Assembly: GCA_963821735.1 (NCBI GenBank)
Contig: CAWGFK010000055.1
Coordinates: 558,001-622,000, forward strand
Direction of reading: 5' to 3'
From: Laspinema sp963821735
GTDB taxonomy: Bacteria; Cyanobacteriota; Cyanobacteriia; Cyanobacteriales; Laspinemataceae
Length of the DNA stretch: 64,000 nt
The position numbers and the translations under genes are program-made. The first letter of the stretch is position 1, and the number at the start of each line of letters is the position of its first letter. The notes under the pieces were generated by a model. It saw only the letters and a list, made by a program, of their open reading frames with translations, did no database searches and was not told the origin of the DNA. Shown one piece after another: positions 55,113-63,959 of this stretch.

Positions 55113-55988
55113 ATGTCAAATTTCATAACTTGTGCTAAGGGCCTAGAGGTTGAGTTTTTCTTTCGGAAAGGATTAACCTTGAGTGAAGCGGGAAACTATA
55201 CAGGAGCGATCGCCAGCTACGACAAAGCTCTCGAACTAGAACCTAATGCCGATGAAATCTGGTACTGTCGCGGCAATGCACTGTACAACTTGGGGCGGAC
55301 TCATCCGGCCATCAAAAGCTACGACATGGCGCTAGAGCTAAATCCGGGCTGTTACCAGGCCCTGATCAATCGTGGCAACGCCCTTGATGACAGCGGACGC
55401 CACCAGGAAGCCATTGAGAGCTACGATCGCGTCTTACGGCTGAAACCGGATCATCATCGCACCTGGAATAATCGTGGCATCGCCCTTGGGAACTTGGGTA
55501 AATATGACGAAGCGATCGCCAGCTATGATCGGGCGATCGAGTTCAAACCGGACTATTCCCGCGCCTGGTATCATCGAGGACTGGCCCTAAAAAGCATGGG
55601 ACTCACCGAAAAGACCCTCGCTTGTTACGACAAAGCCCTCGCCTCACAACCCGATTTTTACGAAGTCTGGAACAATCGTGGGAACACTTTATACTTATTA
55701 AAGCGATATTCCGAAGCGATCGCCAGCTACGATAAAGCAGTACAAGCCTTCCCCAACTATCATTGGGCTTGGTACAATCGTGGCGTCGTTCTGCAAGAAC
55801 TCAGCCGCAATGAAGAGGCGATCGTCAGTCTCGATAAAGCCGTCACCCTCAATCCCAAAAATGCCGAAGCCTGGTACTATCGTGCCTTGGCCCTAGAAGC
55901 ATTAGACTGTACCCGTAGCGCTGCGGCCAGTTATAATCAAGCCTACGAACTCAAACCGAATCTAAAAATCGAGTCCCCTACCCGCTAA
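55113..55988 (+). CDS. TPR repeat protein
   Basis: A 291-residue protein made of about eight 34-residue tetratricopeptide repeats, each with the pattern W..RG.AL..LG...EAI.SYD.AL.L.P, for example NRGNALDDSGRHQEAIESYD and NRGIALGNLGKYDEAIASYD. There is no signal peptide, membrane helix or added enzymatic domain. TPR solenoids serve as protein-docking scaffolds. It stands alone upstream of cbiD by 119 bases; no partner can be named. Confidence 0.92.
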   Translation: MSNFITCAKGLEVEFFFRKGLTLSEAGNYTGAIASYDKALELEPNADEIWYCRGNALYNLGRTHPAIKSYDMALELNPGCYQALINRGNALDDSGRHQEAIESYDRVLRLKPDHHRTWNNRGIALGNLGKYDEAIASYDRAIEFKPDYSRAWYHRGLALKSMGLTEKTLACYDKALASQPDFYEVWNNRGNTLYLLKRYSEAIASYDKAVQAFPNYHWAWYNRGVVLQELSRNEEAIVSLDKAVTLNPKNAEAWYYRALALEALDCTRSAAASYNQAYELKPNLKIESPTR

Positions 55989-56107
55989 AATATCCGCTAA
56001 AAGTCTCAATCACTCAAGGAACAGAACGGCGATCGGGCTATAACAGTCCCTTATCAACCTAGAATAAAACCCCAAAATTAATTGTCTCAGTCCTTGGCCC
56101 TCTTAAC

Positions 56108-57214
56108 ATGGCAAAAACCGGCTACACCCTACCCGTTTTCGCCGTTGCTGCGGCGAAAGCGGCCCTGATGGTGCTTTCTCCCAGTGCAGAGGCCCCAAAA
56201 ACCGTCTCCCTTGACCTGATTCCCGAATCCGTCGAGATTCCCATCCACCAAGTCGCCCAACTGGATGCCACATCCGCCCTGGCGATCGCCCTCAGCGATC
56301 CGGGGGATAATCTGGACTTGACTCGAAATACTCCGATATGGGCTTGGGTGAAATGGACCCCCCGCCAAACCCAACCCTTAATCCTCGAAGCCGGAGAAGG
56401 ATTAGGCAAAACCCAAACCGGAGAACCCGCCATTTATCACTATGCGCGGCAACTGTTTGAGCGCAATTTATTCCCCTTAATTCCCGAAGATAAAACCGTC
56501 ATTGTCTCCATCATTTTACCCGAAGGACGACAACTCGCCAGCCGGACTTCTAACGCCGCCTTTGGCATTTTAGAAGGACTCGCCTTACTCGGAACCAGTG
56601 GAATTTCTCAACCCCTGTCCTCTGCCGATCATCTGGATGAATTTCGGCAGAATTTGCAGTGCAAGGTTAAAAATTCCCCTCATTTAACCTTTTGCATTGG
56701 TAATAATGGTCTAGTAGTCGCCCAACGGTTAGGCATTCCTGAATCAGCCATAGTCCAAACGGGAAATTGGATCGGGGCGCTGTTAGTTGAAGCCGGATTG
56801 CGGGGTGCAGAATCAGTTCTGTTACTGGGATATCAGGGAAAACTGATTAAATTAGCCGGGGGAATTTTTAATACTTCCAGCCATATTGCCGATGCTAAAT
56901 TAGAAATCCTCAGTGCTGCGGTAGTGCAGGCGGGGGGAGATATGGCGACGGTAAAAGCAGTTTTACAGGCTAAAACTGCCGATGCTGCTTATTTTGCAAT
57001 TAAAGAACGAGGACTGGCTGATTTAGTTTTTAATAACTTAGCCGAAAAAATTAGTCAGAATGCTCAGAATTATGTTATGAAATATGCCGATACTGTTTTA
57101 GAGGTAGGCACGATTTTATTTGACCGGAAAGGGGAAATTATTACTCAAAAAAAGCCCTTTACCTGTGGGATAACCCCTGAAGGAATAGCCCTGTCAAGGT
57201 GTATTGATTTGTAG
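56108..57214 (+). CDS. cbiD: Cobalt-precorrin-5B C1-methyltransferase
   Basis: Methylates C1 of the corrin ring in the anaerobic cobalamin pathway. At 368 residues it matches CbiD. Signatures are GYTLPVFAVAAAKAALMVL, the conserved NTPIWAWVKW region where most homologs show an Asp/Thr-rich GPGIG loop equivalent (GEGLGKTQTGEPAI), VIVSIILPEGRQLASRTSNA AFGILEGLALLGTSGI in sequence, CIGNNGLVVAQRLGIPESAI, and GNWIGALLVEAGLRGAESVL. The stop codon lies within a 54-bp perfect palindrome. No other cob/cbi gene is in the window, as is usual for dispersed cyanobacterial cobalamin genes. Confidence 0.92.
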   Translation: MAKTGYTLPVFAVAAAKAALMVLSPSAEAPKTVSLDLIPESVEIPIHQVAQLDATSALAIALSDPGDNLDLTRNTPIWAWVKWTPRQTQPLILEAGEGLGKTQTGEPAIYHYARQLFERNLFPLIPEDKTVIVSIILPEGRQLASRTSNAAFGILEGLALLGTSGISQPLSSADHLDEFRQNLQCKVKNSPHLTFCIGNNGLVVAQRLGIPESAIVQTGNWIGALLVEAGLRGAESVLLLGYQGKLIKLAGGIFNTSSHIADAKLEILSAAVVQAGGDMATVKAVLQAKTADAAYFAIKERGLADLVFNNLAEKISQNAQNYVMKYADTVLEVGTILFDRKGEIITQKKPFTCGITPEGIALSRCIDL

Positions 57215-57263
57215 GGGCGCAATGCTTGCGCCCTCCGGAGGGCGCAAGCATTGCGCCCCTACA
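57210..57263. repeat. 54-bp perfect palindrome overlapping the cbiD stop codon
   Basis: Arm 57210-57236 (TGTAGGGGCGCAATGCTTGC then GCCCTCC) is the exact reverse complement of 57237-57263. The TAG stop of cbiD lies inside the left arm. The arms match the tandem units that follow. Confidence 0.9.
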
Positions 57264-57425
57264 TTCGATAACACTATTTTGTCATCCAATTGAGGGCGCA
57301 AGCATTGCGCCCCTACATTCCATCACTCTTTTTCGTCATCAATTGAGGGCGCAAGCATTGCGCCCCTACATTCCATAACTCTTTCGTCATCCAATTGAGG
57401 GCGCAAGCATTCGCCCCTACATAAT
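57264..57425 (+). repeat. Three tandem units of about 53 bp with the GGGCGCAAGCATTGCGCCC hairpin
   Basis: Each unit is roughly CATTCCATAACTCTTTCGTC then ATCCAATTGAGGGCGCAAGC and ATTGCGCCCCTA. The last copy lost a G. A relative with the same TGTAGGGGCGA ends lies at 57963-57993. Confidence 0.85.
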
Positions 57426-57485
57426 ATCGACTCTTTTGTGTTATTAAATTTATCACCTTGACAGGGCTACCCCTTCAGGGGTCAG

Positions 57486-57938
57486 CTACCAATCGAGATC
57501 GCCCATCATCATCTCCCAACTTTGGCGCTGAAACTGAGGTATCGGTTCCCTCGAAGAATGTCGCAACAACACAAAGGGAATCGTCAGAACCCCGACAATC
57601 ATCACCGTTGCTGCCGTTAACCACACCATCCAGCGACTCGGGCGATAGGCGCTAAATTCAATTTGTTGAAAGACTCGATTGTAGCGCCAGACGGCTAAGG
57701 GAATAAAAATAATTCCCATAATTACCAATGCCACCCCCAGGGTTTGGGAATCAATGGCGATCGCCGGTACAGAGTCCGGTTCACCCGTCACACTAGCTTG
57801 TAACTCGCGTAAAAATAGACCAAAACGGGCGATCGCAAATCCAAAGCCAATCATGCCAATGGAAGTCCGTAACCAAGCCAAAAACGTCCGTTCATTAGCT
57901 TGATGTTCTCGCTGTCGGTCTATTTTGTCCTGAGTCAT
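57486..57938 (-). CDS. DUF202 (YidH-like) small membrane protein
   Basis: A 150-residue protein with the DUF202 start RQREHQANERTFLAWLRTSI followed by three transmembrane helices (GMIGFGFAIARFGLFL, TLGVALVIMGIIFIPLAVW, WMVWLTAATVMIVGVLTIPF). The family is widespread and of unknown function. The ATG at 57938 has GGGAG seven bases upstream; the ATG at 57950 would add four residues. Palindromic repeats flank the gene on both sides. Confidence 0.88.
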   Translation of the reverse strand: MTQDKIDRQREHQANERTFLAWLRTSIGMIGFGFAIARFGLFLRELQASVTGEPDSVPAIAIDSQTLGVALVIMGIIFIPLAVWRYNRVFQQIEFSAYRPSRWMVWLTAATVMIVGVLTIPFVLLRHSSREPIPQFQRQSWEMMMGDLDW

Positions 57939-57962
57939 TGCTACTCCCATTAACCCCTAATT

Positions 57963-57993
57963 TGTAGGGGCGATTCGCTTTCTCGCCCCTACA
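57963..57993. repeat. Hairpin repeat related to the 57.2 kb palindromes
   Basis: TGTAGGGGCGA (57963-57973) pairs with TCGCCCCTACA (57983-57993), upstream of the DUF202 gene. Confidence 0.75.
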
Positions 57994-58033
57994 GATAGCG
58001 ATCGATTTCCAAGAAACTTCTCCCCCTACCCAA

Positions 58034-58525
58034 TTACCGATAATTGGTAAACTGTAAGGCGACCGGCCAATCTTCTTGTTTAATCAACTGCATCGCTTCT
58101 TGCAAGTCATCTTTCGACTTACTAGAAACCCGCACCGCATCCCCTTGAATTGAGCCTTGAACCTTCTTCAACTCATCCCGAAGTAACTTCGTGATTTGTT
58201 TACCCACCTCTTGGGCGATACCTTTTTTGAGCTTAATCACCTGACGAATCCGGTTACCACTGGCGGATTCCTCCTTGCCATAGTCGAAAATCTTTAACGA
58301 TAAATTCCGCTTGACTGCTTTTTGTTGCAGCACCGAATGAACCGCCTCTAACGTCATGTTGCTATCGGTATTGATGACAATTTCATCATCTCCGAGTTCA
58401 ACCGTGGTATTGGTATTTTTCAGGTCGTAACGACTGGTAATTTCCCGATTAGTTTGGTCAATCGTATTAACGAGTTCCTGGCGATCAAAATCGCTGACAA
58501 TATCAAAAGAATAGGTTGAAGCCAT
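58034..58525 (-). CDS. yajQ: YajQ family nucleotide-binding protein
   Basis: A 163-residue protein with two ferredoxin-like halves. It begins with the family motif STYSFDIVSDFDRQELVNTI and SRYDLKNTNTTVEL, and has KRNLSLKIFDYG and RQVIKLKKGIAQEVGKQITK followed by VQGSIQGDAVRVSSKSKDDL, all standard. YajQ proteins bind RNA or nucleotides, and one in Xanthomonas is a c-di-GMP effector. The window also encodes an HD-GYP protein, but no direct link is shown. Confidence 0.95.
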   Translation of the reverse strand: MASTYSFDIVSDFDRQELVNTIDQTNREITSRYDLKNTNTTVELGDDEIVINTDSNMTLEAVHSVLQQKAVKRNLSLKIFDYGKEESASGNRIRQVIKLKKGIAQEVGKQITKLLRDELKKVQGSIQGDAVRVSSKSKDDLQEAMQLIKQEDWPVALQFTNYR

Positions 58526-58848
58526 GAATAAAACGTGACTAATTATCCGTACAACTACAAATTACTAGAACATCAAACCACTCGAAGAGGGGGACAAACT
58601 GCCAGTGCCAGACATCAGCGATCGCCTCCGTAAGTTCGCCTTGCAACGTTCTTCCGGAACTTAGACGAATCGAGTAGCCTCGGGGCCATTGCCTGGGAGT
58701 CTTTAAACAATAACTGACCTAGGCAACGGCAGTTTCTTCTCTTCTTCGCGGGGGAATTTTAGAGTAAAACGGGAGCAGACACAAGCGTATCCAAACGCCA
58801 AATGGGAAATCCGATCGCAGGGTCAAGCCTAGGTAAACGAGGATGCCC
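58526..58848. other. Intergenic region between yajQ and the SLOG-type gene
   Basis: About 320 bases with no gene and no strong repeat. Confidence 0.4.
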
Positions 58849-59355
58849 TTAATCAAAATAGAACAACGTCACGAGTCGGCGCTGTTCCTCCGCATCCTGA
58901 CAAGTTTGCAATAGCGTGTGGCTATCATGGAATGCAAAGCAGATTAACTGCTGACAGCGAGAGACAATTTCCAAATTGCACAAAGCACTGGCTTCGGCTA
59001 AGGATAAATGGTCATTCGCGGGATTTTCCACCAAGTGGATCACCTTTTCGAGTTGCTTGCGCGACTCTCGGGGTTGACGATCCAGGCTTTGGGGGAGAAT
59101 CACCGTCAGCATATTAGGATCTGCCTTCATTGCGCCTTTAATCGCAGCAGAATTGGTGCCCGTGGCACCGGAGGTCAGAATTCGATTCCCTTCTAAGACC
59201 AAAGCATAGGTCATTCGCTCAATGAGCGCTTGATGGGTAATCGGAACATGACGGGAACCCAAGAGGGAAATCCGTTTAGAACCCGTTTGCTGGATCGAGG
59301 CCAGTTCTTGCGCCAGAGTATCGATCCCGGGTGATGTGTCTATTGATTGACTCAA
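58849..59355 (-). CDS. DprA-like SLOG (Rossmann) family protein
   Basis: A 168-residue protein with a single nucleotide-binding Rossmann fold like the LOG/DprA superfamily. ISLLGSRHVPITHQALIERM and the glycine-rich ILTSGATGTNSAAIKGAMKA form the binding loops, followed by MLTVILPQSLDRQPRESRKQ. It lacks the SAM and winged-helix domains of full DprA, so it is unlikely to be the complete transformation mediator. A nucleotide-binding or processing role is plausible; the substrate is unknown. Confidence 0.78.
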   Translation of the reverse strand: MSQSIDTSPGIDTLAQELASIQQTGSKRISLLGSRHVPITHQALIERMTYALVLEGNRILTSGATGTNSAAIKGAMKADPNMLTVILPQSLDRQPRESRKQLEKVIHLVENPANDHLSLAEASALCNLEIVSRCQQLICFAFHDSHTLLQTCQDAEEQRRLVTLFYFD

Positions 59356-59435
59356 AGACGGTATGAAATAACTAGAACAACGCAGTTATTTTAGCAAAGA
59401 TAAGACCATGTACGATAAATAGATGGAAAATAGCC

Positions 59436-60875
59436 ATGAAAACTATTAGCAAACCGGAAAACAAGCAGAAAAGTTGGACAAGGGCGATCGCCACCCCCGC
59501 CCAGGAATTTCCCTCCACTCCCCTCAAAATCATCGCCGGAACCCTCCCCCCCGGATTGCGCGGAACCCTGTACCGCAATGGTCCAGCGCGTCTCACCCGA
59601 GGGGAAAACCGCGTGGGACATTGGTTTGATGGGGATGGAGCAATTTTAGGCGTTCATTTTACCGGCAGAGACAGCCGCGCCCTTTACCGCTACGTCCAAA
59701 CTGCCGGATATCAAGCGGAAGAAGCCGAGGGCCGCCTGCAATTTGCCGGATATGGCACTCTCCCCCCGGGACCTATCTGGAAACGATTAGGCAAGGGAAT
59801 GAAAAATCCCGCCAATACCTCCGTGATTGCCCTTCCGGACAAACTCTTAGCCCTTTGGGAAGGGGGACATCCCCACGGATTAGATTTAGAAACCCTAGAA
59901 ACCTTCGGACTGGACAACTTAGACGGATTGGCACCAAACTGGGGCTATTCCGCCCACCCCAAACGGGACCCCCAAACCGGGGAAATCTATAATTTTGGCG
60001 TCTCCCCGGGAAAAAACGCCCAACTGCACGTTTACCGCAGCAACAACCAGGGCCAAATCCAACAACAGGCCGCATTTGACCTAGAGGGAATGCCCCTGAT
60101 TCATGATTTTGTGATGGCGGGACCCTATTTAATTTTTGTGATTCCCCCGGTACGGATGTCGGTATTACCCGTCCTGTTGCACCTGAAAAGTTTTAGCGAC
60201 TCCTTAACCTGGCATCCCGAGTTAGGGACTCAAATGTTAGTGATTGACCGTTCTAGTTTAGAACTGGTGAGTCGGGGGGAAGCGGAACCCTGGTATCAGT
60301 GGCATTTTGGCAATGGTGCGGTGAATGGCAGTGGAGAGATTAGCTTGGATGTGGTGCGCTATCAGGATTTCCAGACGAATCAATATCTCAAAGAGTTTGC
60401 CACCTTGGAGACGGAGACAGCAGCCAAAGGGACCCTCTGCCGAGTCCGAGTGAATCCCCAGACTGGAAAAGTGATGGAGACAGAGACGATGATAGATCGC
60501 CACTGTGAGTTTCCCTCGGTAGATTTCCGAGAAGTGGGACAGGAGTGGCGCTATACCTATTTATCCTTGCATCGAGAGGGGGTGGAGTTAGGGAGAGAAC
60601 CCGTGGGGGCGATCGGGCGGTTCGACTATCAAACCGGCCATCTGACTGAGGCCCCTATTCCAGAGAACTGTTATCCGAGTGAACCGATTTACGCACCAGA
60701 TGGCGATCGGGCTGAACAAGGGTGGGTTTTAACGGTGGTTTATGATGCGAACGAACATCAGAGTCAGGTATGGATTTTTGATGGCGATCGGTTGGATGAG
60801 GAACCGGAATGTCGGTTAGGGTTGCCGGGGGTGATTCCGTTAGGGTTTCATGGGACTTGGAATCCGGGGAGGTAG
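59436..60875 (+). CDS. Carotenoid cleavage oxygenase (apocarotenoid-type)
   Basis: A 479-residue Fe(II) enzyme with the seven-bladed propeller fold that cleaves carotenoids or apocarotenoids. PPGLRGTLYRNGPARLTRGE and VGHWFDGDGAILGVHF are the family start. The four iron-binding His are His174 (YSAHP), His223 (LIHDF), His290 (WHFGN) and His472 (GFHGTW). A hydrophobic patch (MSVLPVLLHLKSFSDSL) suggests membrane contact for substrate uptake. Closest in layout to the Synechocystis apocarotenoid-15,15'-oxygenase. ATG at 59436 is reasonable; no neighbouring partner gene. Confidence 0.92.
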   Translation: MKTISKPENKQKSWTRAIATPAQEFPSTPLKIIAGTLPPGLRGTLYRNGPARLTRGENRVGHWFDGDGAILGVHFTGRDSRALYRYVQTAGYQAEEAEGRLQFAGYGTLPPGPIWKRLGKGMKNPANTSVIALPDKLLALWEGGHPHGLDLETLETFGLDNLDGLAPNWGYSAHPKRDPQTGEIYNFGVSPGKNAQLHVYRSNNQGQIQQQAAFDLEGMPLIHDFVMAGPYLIFVIPPVRMSVLPVLLHLKSFSDSLTWHPELGTQMLVIDRSSLELVSRGEAEPWYQWHFGNGAVNGSGEISLDVVRYQDFQTNQYLKEFATLETETAAKGTLCRVRVNPQTGKVMETETMIDRHCEFPSVDFREVGQEWRYTYLSLHREGVELGREPVGAIGRFDYQTGHLTEAPIPENCYPSEPIYAPDGDRAEQGWVLTVVYDANEHQSQVWIFDGDRLDEEPECRLGLPGVIPLGFHGTWNPGR

Positions 60876-61254
60876 CCGCAGGCGGGTTTGAGGCTAACAG
60901 ACGACACCTCGCGGCTAAGAGGGAAAACAATGAAATCGAAACAGCCCCGCGGCTGACAGCTGGCAAGACGGATAAATCCGACTGCGAGGCAAGAGGGAAA
61001 CAATGAAAAGCCGCGTACCCAGATTTCAGTACGGTTTTGAGTCACCGACTTTAGCTATGCCTCAGAGAACGGCGGAGGTTTAAACCCCTGCGGCCGGAGT
61101 CACCAACTTTGCCCAACAATCAAAATCTTCCCCGGAACGCACCATCCTCACCCAAACCTAGCGAATCAGTCCAACGCGATCAAAGGGATAAACACGCAGG
61201 ATTAATTGACCTCTAATCTTCTGCCGAGGAACTACAGCCCCGAAGGTTTCAAAA
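60876..61254. other. Gene-free stretch between the carotenoid oxygenase and the NACHT protein
   Basis: About 380 bases. It contains two imperfect copies of a GGCTAAGAGGGAAA ACAATGAAA-like segment near 60915-60935 and 60985-61010. No gene is supported. Confidence 0.45.
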
Positions 61255-63959
61255 TTAGGCATAATTCAGATTGTCTGCCACCACATAATATTCATCAGTC
61301 GCGAGGGTAATGAGTGACTGGTTGAAATCCGAAGGAAGTTTTATCTGGTTATCAGGGAAAGGTTTGCCATTGAGAATAATTTGACCAGAGTTAATTTCTA
61401 ACCTTTCACCAGGCAGGGCAAGGATGCGGCGAGAGGCGAAGTGCTTGGAGAAATTCTCTTCTAAGTTCTTAGTTGCAAAACTAATAACTTGGTAGCGCTG
61501 GGGCTGTCGCCACCGAGGATAGGTTAAGCGATCGAAGAAAACGCGATCGCTAGTTTGGATGAGCGGATTCATGGCACTCACTGAATCTGGGTTAAATCCA
61601 AAAGTGTTAGTCAGAATTACCGCTAATAAAATCGCGGTAAACACAATCCCTATCTCCTGTAAAGAAACTCCAAAAAATTTTATTTTTTTACGGGGTGATA
61701 CTGGCTCAACCTTCAACTGAATGGTAGAGGCTAAATGCTCTCGCAATTTATCATGATAAAACCGATAGCGGCCCCCAGATTGCTTTAAAATACCACAGGC
61801 ACTTGCTTCGTTTAGAAAGTGAACATAATTTCGGGGAATTCGTCCATGATGACACAACACCCACCGCAAAATAAAGTGTTGGGTGAAATGCATCCCCACC
61901 GCCAAAACAATATCCCGAATAAAATCCCCAACAATACTCCCCAAAATCAAGGATTCATTCAAGCTCCAATCCTGTCCTATCGCCCACTGAGGGACAATCC
62001 AAATTAAGAGACAGAGAGGAATAGACAGTCCCATTGTGATCAGAGATTTTAATCCCGTTTCCCAAATTCCTTGATTGGGATATTTTCTAATTTTAATATC
62101 TGTTTTTAAACCTTTCAATCAGCCCTGCAACTAAATCAGCCCAAAATTCCATAAGCCCAAAAATCAGACCCGAAAATCAGCCCTATAATCAGCCGCTCCA
62201 ATCAGCCCTCCAATCAGCCCGAAAATCAACCCGAAAATCAAGCCTCCGAAAATCACTGAATAGTATAATCCAAGAGAGATGGTTTGTTTTAAGTTTTTCC
62301 AAGAAATATCAAAACTTTCTGTTAAATAAATTGAATCAAGTTATTAAATATCAGCTATATCAGTTAATCTCTCCAATCAGCCCGACAATCAGCCCGAAAA
62401 TCAAACCGACAATTACCCCGAAAATGACCTCCAATCAGCCCGAAAATCACCCGTCCAAAAATTAACCCTGAAATCAGTCCGTAAATCAGTCCATAAAATC
62501 AGCCCAAAAATCAGTCTATTAATCAGCAGAGTATTGATTTCGTTGTTGTTTGAGTTTCTAGCCAGGTTGGTTGCAGCTTTTCAATCAAAAATTCCCGTTG
62601 ATTAATATCTTGTCGGCCCATACTTGCAGCCAACCATGCTAAATAATATTTAGCTTTTTCCGGTTCGTAGCCTGCAAGAGGTTGAGGGGTGATAGATTGG
62701 GGTGGATAGAGTTTTCGATGCAAAAAATCGTCAAACAGTCGGCTTTGGCAATCTTGGGAGTTTTGAGGGAGGTTGTCTGGTAATTCATCAGGATAAGCAA
62801 TCGGCATGAGGTTTAATAACATGGGATTCCGCGCCAACTCCATCAACCCAGAATTGGATTGGAGTTCATCCCAAATATGTTCTGCTTTACGCTGCTTTAA
62901 ATACCCTTCAATCTGGTCATCAGCCAATTCACAAAGCCTGACTGCTCGTTCGACTCCCTTTAAACAGATGCGGCGCTTGTTGTCATCGGTGATGCTTTCA
63001 TAGTCTTTGACGCGGCAGCAGATAACCAATGCTTTTTGCTGATTGTGATAATCCGCTTGTAATGCATCGATCGCCCGAATCGCTTCTTTTGCTCGTTCCT
63101 CTCCCAACTCATCCAAACCATCAAGTAGCGGCACAATGCGGTCAAAAATCAGCCACTCCCGGCATAGCTTTGGATTTAGTCCATACTGCGCCACTATTTC
63201 TCCCACCATCCAATCCAGCATCCGTTCTCCCCGCCAAGCAGAAAGCTCAAAAATAAATGGGATAGGTTCTTTGGAATTGTTTTCGGCTGCTTCTCCTAAT
63301 GCTTGGGCTAATTTGAGCAATTCAGTCGTTTTGCCACTTCCCGGTTCTCCTAAAATTAATAAACGCTTGTTGGCTTCCTTGAAAATCTCTACAATCGGTT
63401 TACTGGGTGATAATTGGGTGACTTCTTCTGTCTGTAAATTCTCCAAATTCCGCCGAGTTTTGAGTTGAGGCAATTTATCAGCGATCGCATTTTGCAAACT
63501 GGCGGAAGGCTGAAAATTTTGCCACCACTTTCTCCACCGTTTTTGAGGAGAAGGTACAGGAGTTGGAGTGGTTGCTGCTGTAACGGATGATTGTTGAGCC
63601 GCTTTCCGTTGGGGTCGTTCCAAATCATCCGGAGAATCAATGCTGGTGATAGGAATATGGCTGTCTTGATCCAGCGAATTTTTCAGGCGATCATTAATGA
63701 GTTTCTGATTCTCTTGCAGGAGTTTGCGCCATAACTCTTCCGGGGGCGTTTCTTTTACCTTTAATAATTCCGGTCCAACGACAACAATGAGGGCAAAAAA
63801 AATTGCCCCACAAATTGTGACAGGAGTTGGCACATTCCCCATCCAATCCGGCAAGGGAGGCAGTTGGTTAACGAAATAAGGATAGAGAACAAACGCCAGG
63901 GCCACAAATGCCAACCGAGAGATACCGAAAAAATCGATTTTGCTGATTTGACATGACAT
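61255..63959 (-). pseudogene. NACHT NTPase with GLIxG membrane repeats and a degenerate S26-like C-terminus, several frameshifts
   Basis: A continuous coding region interrupted by indels. The N-terminal 478 residues have two membrane helices (about 12-70), a charged linker, then a NACHT module with Walker A LILGEPGSGKTTELL and Walker B VPLLDGLDEL, and a winged-helix-like YLAWLAASMG region. After a break at 62523 the DNA encodes repeats of GLIFGLI, GLIGG and VGLI in changing frames (62130-62520). It continues with RFYHDKLREHLAS, the usual end of such NACHT proteins, a helix, and an S26-like part: SAMNPLIQTSDRVFFDRLTY, QPQRYQVISF, RRILALPGERLEI and EYYVVADN. The Ser and Lys of signal peptidase I appear replaced by Ala182 and Arg (numbered from 62118), and the protein stops inside box E, so protease activity is unlikely. 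STAND NTPases often act in immunity. Whether the frame breaks are real or assembly errors cannot be decided here. Confidence 0.75.
62130..62520 (-). repeat. Degenerate 11-12 bp repeats coding for GLIxG membrane units
   Basis: On the plus strand the unit is AATCAGCCCGAA with many variants, over 20 copies in two clusters (about 62150-62260 and 62370-62520). On the minus strand GGGCTGATTTTC encodes Gly-Leu-Ile-Phe. It connects the NACHT and S26-like parts of one gene. Confidence 0.8.

Noticed and set aside
57210..57425. CRISPR array from regularly spaced palindromes
   Set aside because: Spacer parts are similar to each other (CATTCCATAACTC...), so this is a tandem repeat, and no cas gene is present.
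62130..62520. CRISPR-like array
   Set aside because: Units are about 12 bases, degenerate and without unique spacers of constant length, and they encode GLIxG protein repeats on the minus strand.
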